From positions 124,001-188,000 of the forward strand of contig NZ_JADIKI010000021.1 in NCBI RefSeq assembly GCF_044904605.1: a DNA stretch of 64,000 bases. Reading direction: 5' to 3'. Numbering within the stretch: the first letter of the stretch is position 1; the number at the start of each line of letters is the position of its first letter. Both the position numbers and the translations under genes were made by a program. The stretch comes from Dyella_B humi (GTDB lineage: Bacteria > Pseudomonadota > Gammaproteobacteria > Xanthomonadales > Rhodanobacteraceae). This document shows positions 48,222 through 55,807 of this stretch, piece by piece. The notes under the pieces were generated by a model. It was not told where the DNA came from. It saw nothing but the letters and a program-made list of their open reading frames with translations, and did no database searches.

Positions 48222-49430
48222 TCACTTCAACGGCGGCAAATAAGTTTCCCCCAGCTTCGCACCGAGAGATCGATTAATTGACATATGGTCTAGCACATAA
48301 TTGTCCGAGTCCAGCATCCAGTCACGCACCTCAGGTGCTTTTGCGCCAAACTCCCGCCCGGTTTGATTCCACCAAGTGACGGCATCCGTCTGATGGGACA
48401 TATCCGCATATTTGATGTCATACCATTTCTCATCTGATGCAAAAAATTCTGTACGACCGGTATCCACGTTTTCACGCAACATCCCGTCGTCCCGCATCCG
48501 ATCCATGACTTCTCTACCAGTACGCGAGTTCTTGCCGGGAGTACGCCCAAGATACTGGTCCCGAAGCGATTTGGGCTTCGCACTACTGCTAGTGCTCTGC
48601 GTCGCTGATTCTTGCTTCGGCTTACGCGGCGCGCTGCTCGATGGCTGCCCCGTCTCTGCAGGCGCCTCCGCCCTCGGTCGCACCTTCGGCTGCAGACTCT
48701 CTTCCTTCAGCAACTTCTCCTCGTTGTCCTTCAGCCAGTCCGCCATCTTCGAACCCAGGCGCTTGCTGTCGCCTACCGCCTTGAACAGCGCTTCCTTGCT
48801 TTTGCCGCGGGTGAGGTAGGCCACGATCGCAATCAGGATGGCCATGATCATCAGCACATGGCCTTGGGCGAAACGGAGCGCGGCCGTTTCCTTGCTGGGT
48901 GCGTAACCTGCGAGGTAGCAAGCATCAGGGCGATCGCTCGACGACGGCCCCCACGCGGCACGGAAACCCTCCACGTAACAGCGCATCGCTTGCGGAATGG
49001 TGTCGATCAGCCCCTCGGCGAGCATCTTGAGGCCAAGGAACGCCATCACCCAATCACCCAACACCACGCCTGCCTCGAAACCAACGGCCGCGCCGGGTAC
49101 CGCGCCGACTCCGCCGAACAGAGCGCCCACCCCGGCGCCCACTGCCGTGCCAAGCACGACGCTTCCGCCGTAGTAAAGCGCGATGTCCTTTACGATTGAA
49201 AGCAAGATGTCCCAGATGGCGTCGAGGCTGATGCCTTGCAGCTTCCCGGCGATCTCTTTGCGCGCGAGCGGACCGGAGGCTTCCAGCGCCCAACGCACGC
49301 GCATTACGCGACTCTCGTAGCCATAGAGAGTTCGGTAAAGGGTTCGCTCCGCGTCTCTGGCTTCGGCTTCAACGCGCTGCTCGGCCATCTGCAGCGAACT
49401 CCAGAAACTATCCAGCATTCCGTCGGACAT
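48222..49430 (-). CDS. T6SS effector: glycine-rich DUF6861-like carrier with C-terminal HNH/endonuclease VII-like toxin
   Basis: 402 residues from the ATG at 49430 (AAGGGGGAGGG before it). The N-terminal 230 residues contain a glycine-rich hydrophobic block (YYGGSVVLGTAVGAGVGALF, GAVPGAAVGFEAGVVLGDWV) and a second hydrophobic segment (HVLMIMAILIAIVAYL), as in DUF6861-type T6SS cargo. A charged Ser/Lys/Pro linker leads to the toxin: LGRTPGKNSRTGREV, GRTEFF, ADMSHQTDAVTWWNQ (H346), and DSDNYVLDHMSINRSLG, the pattern of the GH-E/GHH branch of HNH/endonuclease VII-fold nucleases. DNA cleavage in target cells is expected. Two TPR proteins follow directly. Nuclease class is from recalled motifs. 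Confidence 0.75.
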   Translation of the reverse strand: MSDGMLDSFWSSLQMAEQRVEAEARDAERTLYRTLYGYESRVMRVRWALEASGPLARKEIAGKLQGISLDAIWDILLSIVKDIALYYGGSVVLGTAVGAGVGALFGGVGAVPGAAVGFEAGVVLGDWVMAFLGLKMLAEGLIDTIPQAMRCYVEGFRAAWGPSSSDRPDACYLAGYAPSKETAALRFAQGHVLMIMAILIAIVAYLTRGKSKEALFKAVGDSKRLGSKMADWLKDNEEKLLKEESLQPKVRPRAEAPAETGQPSSSAPRKPKQESATQSTSSSAKPKSLRDQYLGRTPGKNSRTGREVMDRMRDDGMLRENVDTGRTEFFASDEKWYDIKYADMSHQTDAVTWWNQTGREFGAKAPEVRDWMLDSDNYVLDHMSINRSLGAKLGETYLPPLK

Positions 49431-49544
49431 CCCTCCCCCTTTCTGCACGGTAAAAAGCCCCATTCATCGCAGAGGGGCATTGCCTAAACCAGACGTCAGA
49501 ATCTACCGTACTCCCGCGAGCAAAACCTTGGCGTGCGCTCCTAC

Positions 49545-50915
49545 TCATTGCACGCTCCGCGATGATCGCCGCGCCAACACCACCCATCCCGCCACGGGCT
49601 GACCGCCTTCCTTGCGCAGCGTGTCCACGCCCATGCGAACATCCGCAAAACCTGCTGCCGCCAGCACACGCTCCACGTACCGACGCGTGTGCTGGTAGCG
49701 CCCACTGGGTGACAGGTCGACGCGATCGTCGTCACCTTCCGCAGTCTCCAGCGAAAAAACCAGCCAGCCGCCGGGACGCAATGCAGCATGCGAAGCACTG
49801 AGCACATCCTGCAGTTCACCGAAATACACCAGGGTATCGGCGGAAATCAGTACGTCATAGGCTTGCGGATGCCCCTGCAAAAAGCTGGTGAGTTCGGCCA
49901 CTTCCAATGCGTCATAGCCCCCACGTACACGCGCCTTCTCGACCATGCCGCCGGAAAGATCCACACCCGTCAGATGTCTTGCATACGGACGCAACAAGGG
50001 CGCGCATAAACCGGTACCGCAACCGGCATCAAGCACATCCAGGTCACCCGCCGGCGCGGGCAACACACCAGCCAAAACCTCGGCCAACACCTGCGGAGCC
50101 CGATAGCCGAGATTCTTCAATAGCTGTTCGTCGAAGCTATCGGCAAATCCATCGAAAACGCTGCGTACGTACTCATCGTCCGCACGCGGTGGCGCTTCGG
50201 CACCTCCGCAGGCGGCAATCATGTGGCGCGGTATGGGATGATCCGGCTCGCGCGCCAGCCAGTCGCGGTAGACCTGCGCCGCCTCCTCGCGCCGATGCAG
50301 CGCATACAGCGACACGCCCAGCGATTCAAGCGCACGCAGATTACGTGGGTCGAGTTGATACGCGGTGCGAAAACACTGCACCGATTGCTCGATATGTTCC
50401 ACGCTCTGCGCGTAATTGCGCAGGAACATGCCCATCAGGTAATGCCCCTGCGCAAACTTCGGCGCTTGCTGCAGCAGCTTCCCGTAGGCCTCGAATGCTT
50501 CTTCCAAACGCTCCTGCGCTTCCAGCACCACCGCCAGATTGTTCTGGGCGTTGTAATGCTCCGGCCCGCATTCCAGCGCCTTCCGGTAGCAACGCTCCGC
50601 CTCGGCCAGCCTCCCACATTCCTTGTGGATATTGCCAAGATTATTGTGCGCATCCGGATGCTTCGGTGTGATCTTCAGCGCGGCCTCGATCAGCCGCACG
50701 CCTTCGTCACTGCGTCCGCGCTGATGGCAAAGCACCCCCAGGTAATGCATGGCATCTGGCTGCGCCGCGCGTAGTTCCAGTACTTCGCGATAGAGACGTT
50801 CGGCTGTGTCCAGGTCGTCGGCTTGATGTGAGTGCATGGCTTGTTTCAGTACGACAAGATAATCCGCAGTGGTTGCGGACTGTCGGGCGTACACGTGAGC
50901 CGGGTCTTGATTCAT
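49545..50915 (-). CDS. TPR-containing SAM-dependent methyltransferase in the T6SS cargo island
   Basis: 456 residues. The first half is a row of TPR units (AERLYREVLELRAAQPDAMHYLGVLCHQRGR, HPDAHNNLGNIHKECGRLAEAERCYRKAL), the second a class I methyltransferase with motif I LDVLDAGCGTGLCAPLL, the acidic loop-2 residue in LTGVDLSGGM, and ISADTLVYFGEL. No signal peptide, so cytoplasmic. The ATG comes 3 bases after the lipase stop, with GAGG overlapping that stop, so it is translationally coupled to the lipase. The gene at 56327-57166 is a clear paralogue. The substrate is unknown; the placement suggests a T6SS component or cargo protein. Confidence 0.85.
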   Translation of the reverse strand: MNQDPAHVYARQSATTADYLVVLKQAMHSHQADDLDTAERLYREVLELRAAQPDAMHYLGVLCHQRGRSDEGVRLIEAALKITPKHPDAHNNLGNIHKECGRLAEAERCYRKALECGPEHYNAQNNLAVVLEAQERLEEAFEAYGKLLQQAPKFAQGHYLMGMFLRNYAQSVEHIEQSVQCFRTAYQLDPRNLRALESLGVSLYALHRREEAAQVYRDWLAREPDHPIPRHMIAACGGAEAPPRADDEYVRSVFDGFADSFDEQLLKNLGYRAPQVLAEVLAGVLPAPAGDLDVLDAGCGTGLCAPLLRPYARHLTGVDLSGGMVEKARVRGGYDALEVAELTSFLQGHPQAYDVLISADTLVYFGELQDVLSASHAALRPGGWLVFSLETAEGDDDRVDLSPSGRYQHTRRYVERVLAAAGFADVRMGVDTLRKEGGQPVAGWVVLARRSSRSVQ

Positions 50916-50918
50916 GCC

Positions 50919-52061
50919 TCAATCCAATAAATCCACTGCCCGCCGCGCTATTGCCGCGACAAAGCGGAACAACAAACCAAGCACATATTCGATAAAGGTT
51001 ACTGTGATGTTCGTGCTTGCGATAGCGACGCGCCCCATGAAGCGCAGCGCCGAGTTCATCAGGTTACTGATCGTTTCCGCCATCTCAATGGACATCAACG
51101 CGCCGCTATAGAGTAGCCGCGCAAGGCCGTCGAGCAGTGTCGCACCCGCAAACAACTGCAAGGCAACACTTCTACCCACCTGCTTGACGATCCAATCAAG
51201 TGCGGAAAGGATCAGCCGCAGCGCGGTAGCAGACGCCATGATGAAGGGACCGCTGTCCTTCGAGGCCTGAGAGAGCCATTCGTTGGCCGCTTCGAAACTG
51301 TTGTGCTTGGGCAAAATGACAGGCAGTGAAGCCCACGCGCAGCCCTCGACCGATTTGCGATAGGAGGGCATCAGATGAGAAGGAATATTGATCAGCGTTC
51401 CAGCCCCTTTCAATCGATAGGCATTACTACCGTAAGGCACATGGAAATAAGGAAACACCGGCACCATAGGAACCGGATCGGTATCATGGTACGCGCGGTA
51501 GATGTTTTCCGCGCCGAACTTGGAGGTCAGGTATTCGGCGTGTTCTTCTACACCGCAACGCGGCGCACCGAAAGTGTAAAGTTTTATGGCACAACCCATA
51601 TTGCTAAGGCTGTCGGCGAGTAACGTCGCCATCGCTCCGCCAAGACTGTGCCCAACCACATGCAGTGTTGAAGGATTGCGACCACGCAACTGCCGCCTGA
51701 TTTGCGGCAACACCGATTGCGCTCCACGCCAAAAACCCGCGTGCACCAGGTAGCCACTAGGCCCAATGACACCGCCAAACCGAAAATTGGTAAGCCAGTC
51801 GTAGCCGGTGATCGTACCGCGCACGGTGACCAGGCATTCACCCTGACGAGCACCTTGACCCCAAGCCACATAGCCAAAACCCGAACGCTGTTGCGCAACC
51901 ATTCCGGTTGATCCAACCAAACGGGCGCCGCCAGTAATATCGAAAATCTCTCTGGCATTTGGTGCCAGCAACGCAGCGGCCAACATGCGTGTTGACTCGC
52001 GTAATTCGTATGCACTGGTAGCGATTTCACCGGTCTGAGTCGGCGAAAGTTCCGTAGTCAT
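50919..52061 (-). CDS. Class 3 lipase, probable T6SS phospholipase effector (Tle2-like)
   Basis: 380 residues with an alpha/beta-hydrolase of the lipase class 3 type: LVTVRGTITGYDWLTNF, the nucleophile elbow VVGHSLGG (S139), then TFGAPRCGV and an Asp in YHDTDPVPMVP. The C-terminal 110 residues carry two or three long hydrophobic helices (SVALQLFAGATLLDGLARLL, FIEYVLGLLFRFVAAIA), which may insert in the target membrane. No signal peptide, as expected for a T6SS-delivered protein. Upstream lie PAAR and a small exported protein that may be the immunity factor. Hydrolysis of membrane phospholipids is the likely action; it could also be a housekeeping lipase, but the neighbours speak against that. 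Confidence 0.8.
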   Translation of the reverse strand: MTTELSPTQTGEIATSAYELRESTRMLAAALLAPNAREIFDITGGARLVGSTGMVAQQRSGFGYVAWGQGARQGECLVTVRGTITGYDWLTNFRFGGVIGPSGYLVHAGFWRGAQSVLPQIRRQLRGRNPSTLHVVGHSLGGAMATLLADSLSNMGCAIKLYTFGAPRCGVEEHAEYLTSKFGAENIYRAYHDTDPVPMVPVFPYFHVPYGSNAYRLKGAGTLINIPSHLMPSYRKSVEGCAWASLPVILPKHNSFEAANEWLSQASKDSGPFIMASATALRLILSALDWIVKQVGRSVALQLFAGATLLDGLARLLYSGALMSIEMAETISNLMNSALRFMGRVAIASTNITVTFIEYVLGLLFRFVAAIARRAVDLLD

Positions 52062-52098
52062 GATCCATCCCCCTTCGAAAGGTTAAACATTCCATATT

Positions 52099-52572
52099 TC
52101 AGACCGGTTTGCAGATACCGTAATGGGTGCCTTCAATCTCCGGCTGGCGAGTCAGCTCACAGACAAAATTCAATGGCCGACCATCGAGTTCAGTATTCGG
52201 CTCATAGTTATCCTTGCCATGCATCCAAGCTTCATATTCGACTCCCTGGTAATGGATCACGATGGTCTGATGCACCATGGGCTGGGACGGAATCAGTCGG
52301 CGCAACCCCGCATTGCGCTCTATCGCAGGAAAGGAGAACACTCCTTTTTCGTCCGTTACCGCCCGCTGAGGCGGGACCTCATTTCCCGGCCACTCCACCT
52401 TCTCGATAACTTCAGCCCCTTGCACCGGCTTACCATCCTTCAGGACCGTTCCGCGGACTGGAGAAAAAAGAACCAGACTATCAAACGCACCCATCGCACA
52501 TCCCTCTGACAAGCCTGACAACGCAAATACCACAACTATAAGCAGAACCTTCAAGGCCGAACGCGACATCAT
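52099..52572 (-). CDS. Exported (lipo)protein, probable immunity protein of the lipase
   Basis: 157 residues. ATG at 52572 is chosen for GAGGA at good spacing; in-frame starts exist at 52587 and 52608. The signal peptide (SRSALKVLLIVVVFALSGLS) ends in S-E-G-C, an imperfect lipobox. The mature part has a carboxypeptidase-regulatory-like beta fold (SPVRGTVLKDGKPVQGAEVIEKVEW, TDEKGVFSFPAIE) and resembles what I recall as DUF6795. It lies between PAAR and the lipase, the usual place of a periplasmic immunity protein against a T6SS lipase. I considered and rejected TssJ: the sandwich pattern and motifs do not fit. Confidence 0.65.
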   Translation of the reverse strand: MMSRSALKVLLIVVVFALSGLSEGCAMGAFDSLVLFSPVRGTVLKDGKPVQGAEVIEKVEWPGNEVPPQRAVTDEKGVFSFPAIERNAGLRRLIPSQPMVHQTIVIHYQGVEYEAWMHGKDNYEPNTELDGRPLNFVCELTRQPEIEGTHYGICKPV

Positions 52573-52600
52573 TCGCTTTCCTCGCATCGCATTTCGCCCT

Positions 52601-52888
52601 TCAACCAATCAGCACTTTGAAACACCCCAGCACGATGACACCACCATGCACCGTACTGTCTCCCATGCGTGCGACGGGCCGACCGCCGGCCAGCACCTTC
52701 GGCGAACCCATGGCGATCGCATCAGGCGGGCCTACGCATACCGCCACGTCGCCAACACATGCGACCGGCAAGCCGCCAATCAGCACAGTCGGCGCACCGG
52801 GCGCGGCAATCGGGCCACCGACGTGAGGCACGGGCCCGGTGGTCATTGGACAGGTGTGCATATCTGTGAGGCGTGCTGCGGGTTGCAT
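52601..52888 (-). CDS. PAAR-domain spike-tip protein
   Basis: A 95-residue PAAR protein that caps VgrG and couples cargo to it. Motifs: PAARLTDMHTCPM, PHVGGPIAAPGAPTVLIGGLPVACVGD, VGPPDAIAMGSPKVLAGGRPVARMGD, THGG-type end STVHGGVIVLGC. Zinc ligands (His and Cys) are in place. ATG at 52888 has GGAG 7 bases upstream; the longer frame adds only nine residues. It has no extension, so lipase and nearby cargo must bind as separate proteins. The start of the following exported protein lies close behind its stop. Confidence 0.92.
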   Translation of the reverse strand: MQPAARLTDMHTCPMTTGPVPHVGGPIAAPGAPTVLIGGLPVACVGDVAVCVGPPDAIAMGSPKVLAGGRPVARMGDSTVHGGVIVLGCFKVLIG

Positions 52889-52924
52889 GGTTTGGCTCCG
52901 CTTGAATTTCAACAATCGGCTACA

Positions 52925-53551
52925 TCAATCGGCAAACACGCCGAGGTGAACCGGAGGACCATCCTTGATTTGCCAGGAACTGTGTTCCTGGGTCTTCATA
53001 TTCATCGTCGTCACTACCGCTGTCTGGTAGACGTTCCACAATCCACCATCTTTGACACAAATAATAGTGTGCTCGAAATTTTGCCCAATGATGCCTCGGC
53101 TTCCGTCGTGACGAGCGCACGCCGTCATGGCTTTTGCGCCCTCCCCTTCATACATATCGGCATTGACCCTGACTTTGGCAACCGTATTTAGAACGGGCAT
53201 ATGCTTCCCATCCGAGTCGTGATAAAAGCGATTGCCGTTGAGGGTCGGATGCACCTCCAGCGCACATCCGTTCATCGGAAAGGTGACCACCAGGGTGCCA
53301 TTCGGATGGCCGTTAGGCACGTCACAGTAGCGCGCCGTACCCGCTCCGAACGGGATATACCAATCTGTACCGCCGCCCGCGTTGACGGTAATGGTGTAAA
53401 CACCATCGTTAGTGGTACAGACGAGCGCGCAAGCGCCGCCTATCGCATTATTGAGCGCAGCTCCCCTGCACATAAAACCCCAAGCCGCGCAGGTGGTCGC
53501 CGGGTTCGTCCTAAGCAAGGCCAGAACTTGTCCAGCAGGCTTCATCGGCAT
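52925..53551 (-). CDS. Candidate T6SS effector with CNF-like Cys/His pair, upstream of PAAR
   Basis: 208 residues, no signal peptide, GGAG before the ATG. I do not recognise the family securely. The N-terminal third is Ala/Gly/Cys-rich (CAAWGFMCRGAALNNAIGGACALVC). The core reads TLVVTFPMNGCALEV, then NRFYHD: C96 and H111 are 15 residues apart, the spacing of catalytic Cys866 and His881 in the CNF1 glutamine deamidase, and a glycine precedes the Cys as in its SGC motif. A deamidase or related cysteine enzyme is therefore possible but unproven. It lies 36 bases upstream of PAAR and could be its cargo; the two-helix membrane protein just upstream could protect the producer. Confidence 0.55.
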   Translation of the reverse strand: MPMKPAGQVLALLRTNPATTCAAWGFMCRGAALNNAIGGACALVCTTNDGVYTITVNAGGGTDWYIPFGAGTARYCDVPNGHPNGTLVVTFPMNGCALEVHPTLNGNRFYHDSDGKHMPVLNTVAKVRVNADMYEGEGAKAMTACARHDGSRGIIGQNFEHTIICVKDGGLWNVYQTAVVTTMNMKTQEHSSWQIKDGPPVHLGVFAD

Positions 53552-53680
53552 CTACGTTCTCCAGAAATCTGAGTAGGAGGGCCATACCATTGCATGCAAC
53601 CGATTCATCAAAGAGGGCGGGTCAAAGAGGGCAGACTCCATTTCAAAATGCACTCCGATCCCATCCTTTTTTCCGGCTTC

Positions 53681-53947
53681 TTAGCGTTTCACCAGCAAGT
53701 AAATCGAATAAACCAGCGTGATTACGACAGCAGCAGGCAGGGTTATCAGCGAGAACCAGCCACTTACGAACATTGTGTAAAGCAACTTCCCCACGTCCTT
53801 CCCCGCAATCACACACGGACCAACGTCTGCCTCACTCAGTTGGCACTTAGCACAATTCGCCACAGCGCCTGCCAGCATGGCCATCAGTAATGGGAGCAGG
53901 CCCAAAAAGGCGATCACCAAGTAAACCAGCCACGACCTAAAATGCAT
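53681..53947 (-). CDS. Small two-helix membrane protein, possible immunity protein
   Basis: 88 residues with two membrane helices (WLVYLVIAFLGLLPLLMAML and FSLITLPAAVVITLVYSIYL) joined by a loop with three cysteines (ANCAKCQLSEADVGPC). GAGG precedes the ATG at suitable spacing. It lies between the nuclease-like effector and the CNF-like candidate. Membrane immunity proteins guard against toxins acting in the periplasm or membrane, so the partner is unclear; the assignment is positional only. Confidence 0.6.
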   Translation of the reverse strand: MHFRSWLVYLVIAFLGLLPLLMAMLAGAVANCAKCQLSEADVGPCVIAGKDVGKLLYTMFVSGWFSLITLPAAVVITLVYSIYLLVKR

Positions 53948-54138
53948 GGCCTGTCCTCGACCAAATAGGCGTCCAAATCAGCTTCGATGCATTGGAGAAT
54001 GGCGGCGTCCTGTGAGGACAGATGCGCATACACCCCGCCATCGGTAACTCCATTGTGTCTTCCTCCCCATTTTTCCGTTAAGTGAAATATTGGACCAAGG
54101 GGCTGTGGCTGTGGCCAAGGCGGCCGTCGGCGAGCCAC
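53914..54138 (-). CDS. Doubtful 74-codon frame overlapping both neighbours
   Basis: The frame overlaps the end of the nuclease-like effector by 61 bases and the start of the membrane protein by 34. Its middle (GVTDGGVYAHLSSQDAAILQ, then CIEADLDAYLVEDRP) reads like protein, and GTG codons inside could start a shorter version. A rival frame in the same gap starts at an ATG with GGGAGG upstream (MELPMAGCMRICP). One of the two may encode the immunity protein of the effector; neither is secure. Confidence 0.25.
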   Translation of the reverse strand: MARRRPPWPQPQPLGPIFHLTEKWGGRHNGVTDGGVYAHLSSQDAAILQCIEADLDAYLVEDRPCILGRGWFTW

Positions 54139-54968
54139 TGCGCCTGCACCACCGTACCGAACACGCGCGAGGCGGATTGCTTATGCCTGCTCGTCGTTGC
54201 CAGTCCGTAGTAGCTTTTGCTGGCACCCTGATAGTTTGGATGGGCATTCACAAATTGCAGTCCCAATGCGTTGACTATACTTAGGCCGGCGGCATGACCG
54301 TTTTGACTCATGCTGTACAGGTGGTTCGCTATCCACCCTTCTTGCATCTGACTATAACCAGGCGGGACGAACAACGAGAAATTCAAACCGGCCCCTGGTC
54401 CTTTCGCTTCGACGATCAGGAAATCCGTACCACCTCCCTGGTTCGGCATTTCCCAGATCTGATCTATCCCCGTCCCAGAATGAACGTGATAGCCCCAGAT
54501 CATCTGAAAACCAGGACGTCGCCGAAGCACATAGATCGCCGCAGCAGCCTCGCCGACGCATTCGGTGATACGCGTATTTGCCAGCAATACACGCATGTCG
54601 GTAGCGATCTGATCGAAGTGTTGACATGCAACGGCATCGGCACCCAACCCTACGACTTCCTGTTCCAGGCCTTGCCATACGGCTTGACCATGCATGTCCA
54701 GCCAGGCAAACGGCAGGAAGATTTCGTCTCCCGTTCTCAAGTTCCAACCGAAGGTATTGTTCAGGTCGTCGTGATACGTGACGTCCTGATGCATACCGAG
54801 GAATGGCCACGATGTAAGAGTAGGCGCAGCGAGCGCCCGCCCATTGGCGGCATTGATCCTGATGACTTTAGTCTTCGGTTTCCTGGTTGAAACGAAGGAG
54901 TACTTGTCGTACTTGTGGATGATTCCCGCGTAATCCACTTTCTTGCGTGCTCGCAAAGACCTACCCAT
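54078..54968 (-). CDS. Candidate T6SS nuclease effector with restriction-endonuclease (PD-(D/E)xK) fold
   Basis: 296 residues, GGAGGAGG before the ATG, no signal peptide. The N-terminus is basic (MGRSLRARKK), and the middle is unfamiliar. From about 135 the pattern of PD-(D/E)xK toxins appears: a helix with E140, VHSGTGIDQIW (D169), IVEAKGPGAGLN (E187, K189), then QMQEGWIANHL, which corresponds to the 'QMS..WI' segment of many Tox-REase families. A DNase is expected. Its first 10 residues and some upstream DNA are duplicated at 55597-55740. The immunity protein should be among the small genes that follow. Family membership is inferred from motifs. Confidence 0.7.
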   Translation of the reverse strand: MGRSLRARKKVDYAGIIHKYDKYSFVSTRKPKTKVIRINAANGRALAAPTLTSWPFLGMHQDVTYHDDLNNTFGWNLRTGDEIFLPFAWLDMHGQAVWQGLEQEVVGLGADAVACQHFDQIATDMRVLLANTRITECVGEAAAAIYVLRRRPGFQMIWGYHVHSGTGIDQIWEMPNQGGGTDFLIVEAKGPGAGLNFSLFVPPGYSQMQEGWIANHLYSMSQNGHAAGLSIVNALGLQFVNAHPNYQGASKSYYGLATTSRHKQSASRVFGTVVQAQWLADGRLGHSHSPLVQYFT

Positions 54969-55111
54969 ATCGCCTCCTCCATTGAATCAGTCATCCACCT
55001 TTGTCGAGAACAGGGCCGAGTGCGTTAAACAACAACGAGGTAACAAGGCGGCCGACTCGTTTGTTCTAACAAAGTGAGCAATAAGTACTTTGTCCCCATT
55101 TCAGGAAACGA

Positions 55112-55573
55112 TCAGATCAATCCCGAAAAGTGAACGATCTTGCCGTTTCCGTCCGTATTTCCCGAAAAACCTTCGGCCTCCCAGCAAATACGATGCCCGC
55201 CGTGAGTACCATCGATCGTGACGGCGACAGCGATCGGCGACGCCGGCCTCCACGTGAATGACTGGCTCAAGTTCGCGTTGCTCAGGTCCTGGAGTTGCGT
55301 TCCATCCAGAAACATGACCGTGCTACCGGAGGTTTGCTGCAGGAAACTCCACCGGGCATTCGAGACGTCTTTCGCGCACTCGACGACGTCCGCAGAATAC
55401 TTGTCGGACAATGCCACTCCACGCCACGCCGCGTAGATGATTACCACGTCCTGCAATCCGAATCCCAAGCTATCCACAAGAAATGTAGTCAGTTCGCTGC
55501 TGCAAAATGTGGTATAGCCGGACAGACCTATCGGCCTGATGTGTTTCAACAGGAATTCTATGGAAATGGACAT
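55112..55573 (-). CDS. Unknown protein of the T6SS cargo island
   Basis: 153 residues. ATG at 55573 follows GAGGT; the longer frame adds three residues. No signal peptide. The N-terminal half looks helical (IEFLLKHIRPIGLSGYTTFC, LTTFLVDSLGFGLQDVVIIY), the second half beta-rich (SGSTVMFLDGTQLQ, SFTWRPASPIAVAVTIDG). I do not recognise it. Its place between the deaminase and the nuclease-like effector suggests an immunity protein of the deaminase or an independent effector. Confidence 0.6.
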   Translation of the reverse strand: MSISIEFLLKHIRPIGLSGYTTFCSSELTTFLVDSLGFGLQDVVIIYAAWRGVALSDKYSADVVECAKDVSNARWSFLQQTSGSTVMFLDGTQLQDLSNANLSQSFTWRPASPIAVAVTIDGTHGGHRICWEAEGFSGNTDGNGKIVHFSGLI

Positions 55574-55596
55574 CCGCTTCACCTCGTGCCTGGATA

Positions 55597-55695
55597 TCAG
55601 TACATACTCACTGGCACACCAACGAGTCGACTATGTGTGCAACAGAAATCTGACCCCGCTTCCGCTTTCTTGCGCGCCCGCAAAGACCTGCCCAT
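55597..55695 (-). pseudogene. Truncated copy of the nuclease-effector N-terminus
   Basis: The frame begins MGRSLRARKKAEAG and stops after 32 codons. Its first 10 residues are identical to those of the effector at 54078-54968, and similarity continues upstream in DNA (about 55662-55740 against 54937-55013). It is a broken duplicate, as expected from module exchange or recombination at a shared effector N-terminus. Confidence 0.65.
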
Positions 55696-55807
55696 ACCAT
55701 CTCCCTTGCTGAGTCCAGCATCCGCTTCTGTCAAGAACTGAGCATCAATGCGACACTTCGCTTCATCAACCCGGCCACGAACAACGAATTCAGTTCATTC
55801 AACCCAA

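Noticed and set aside
52099..52572. Exported small protein considered as the missing TssJ
   Set aside because: The motifs fit a carboxypeptidase-regulatory-like fold beside a lipase, not TssJ, and it is far from tssK-tssL-tssM.
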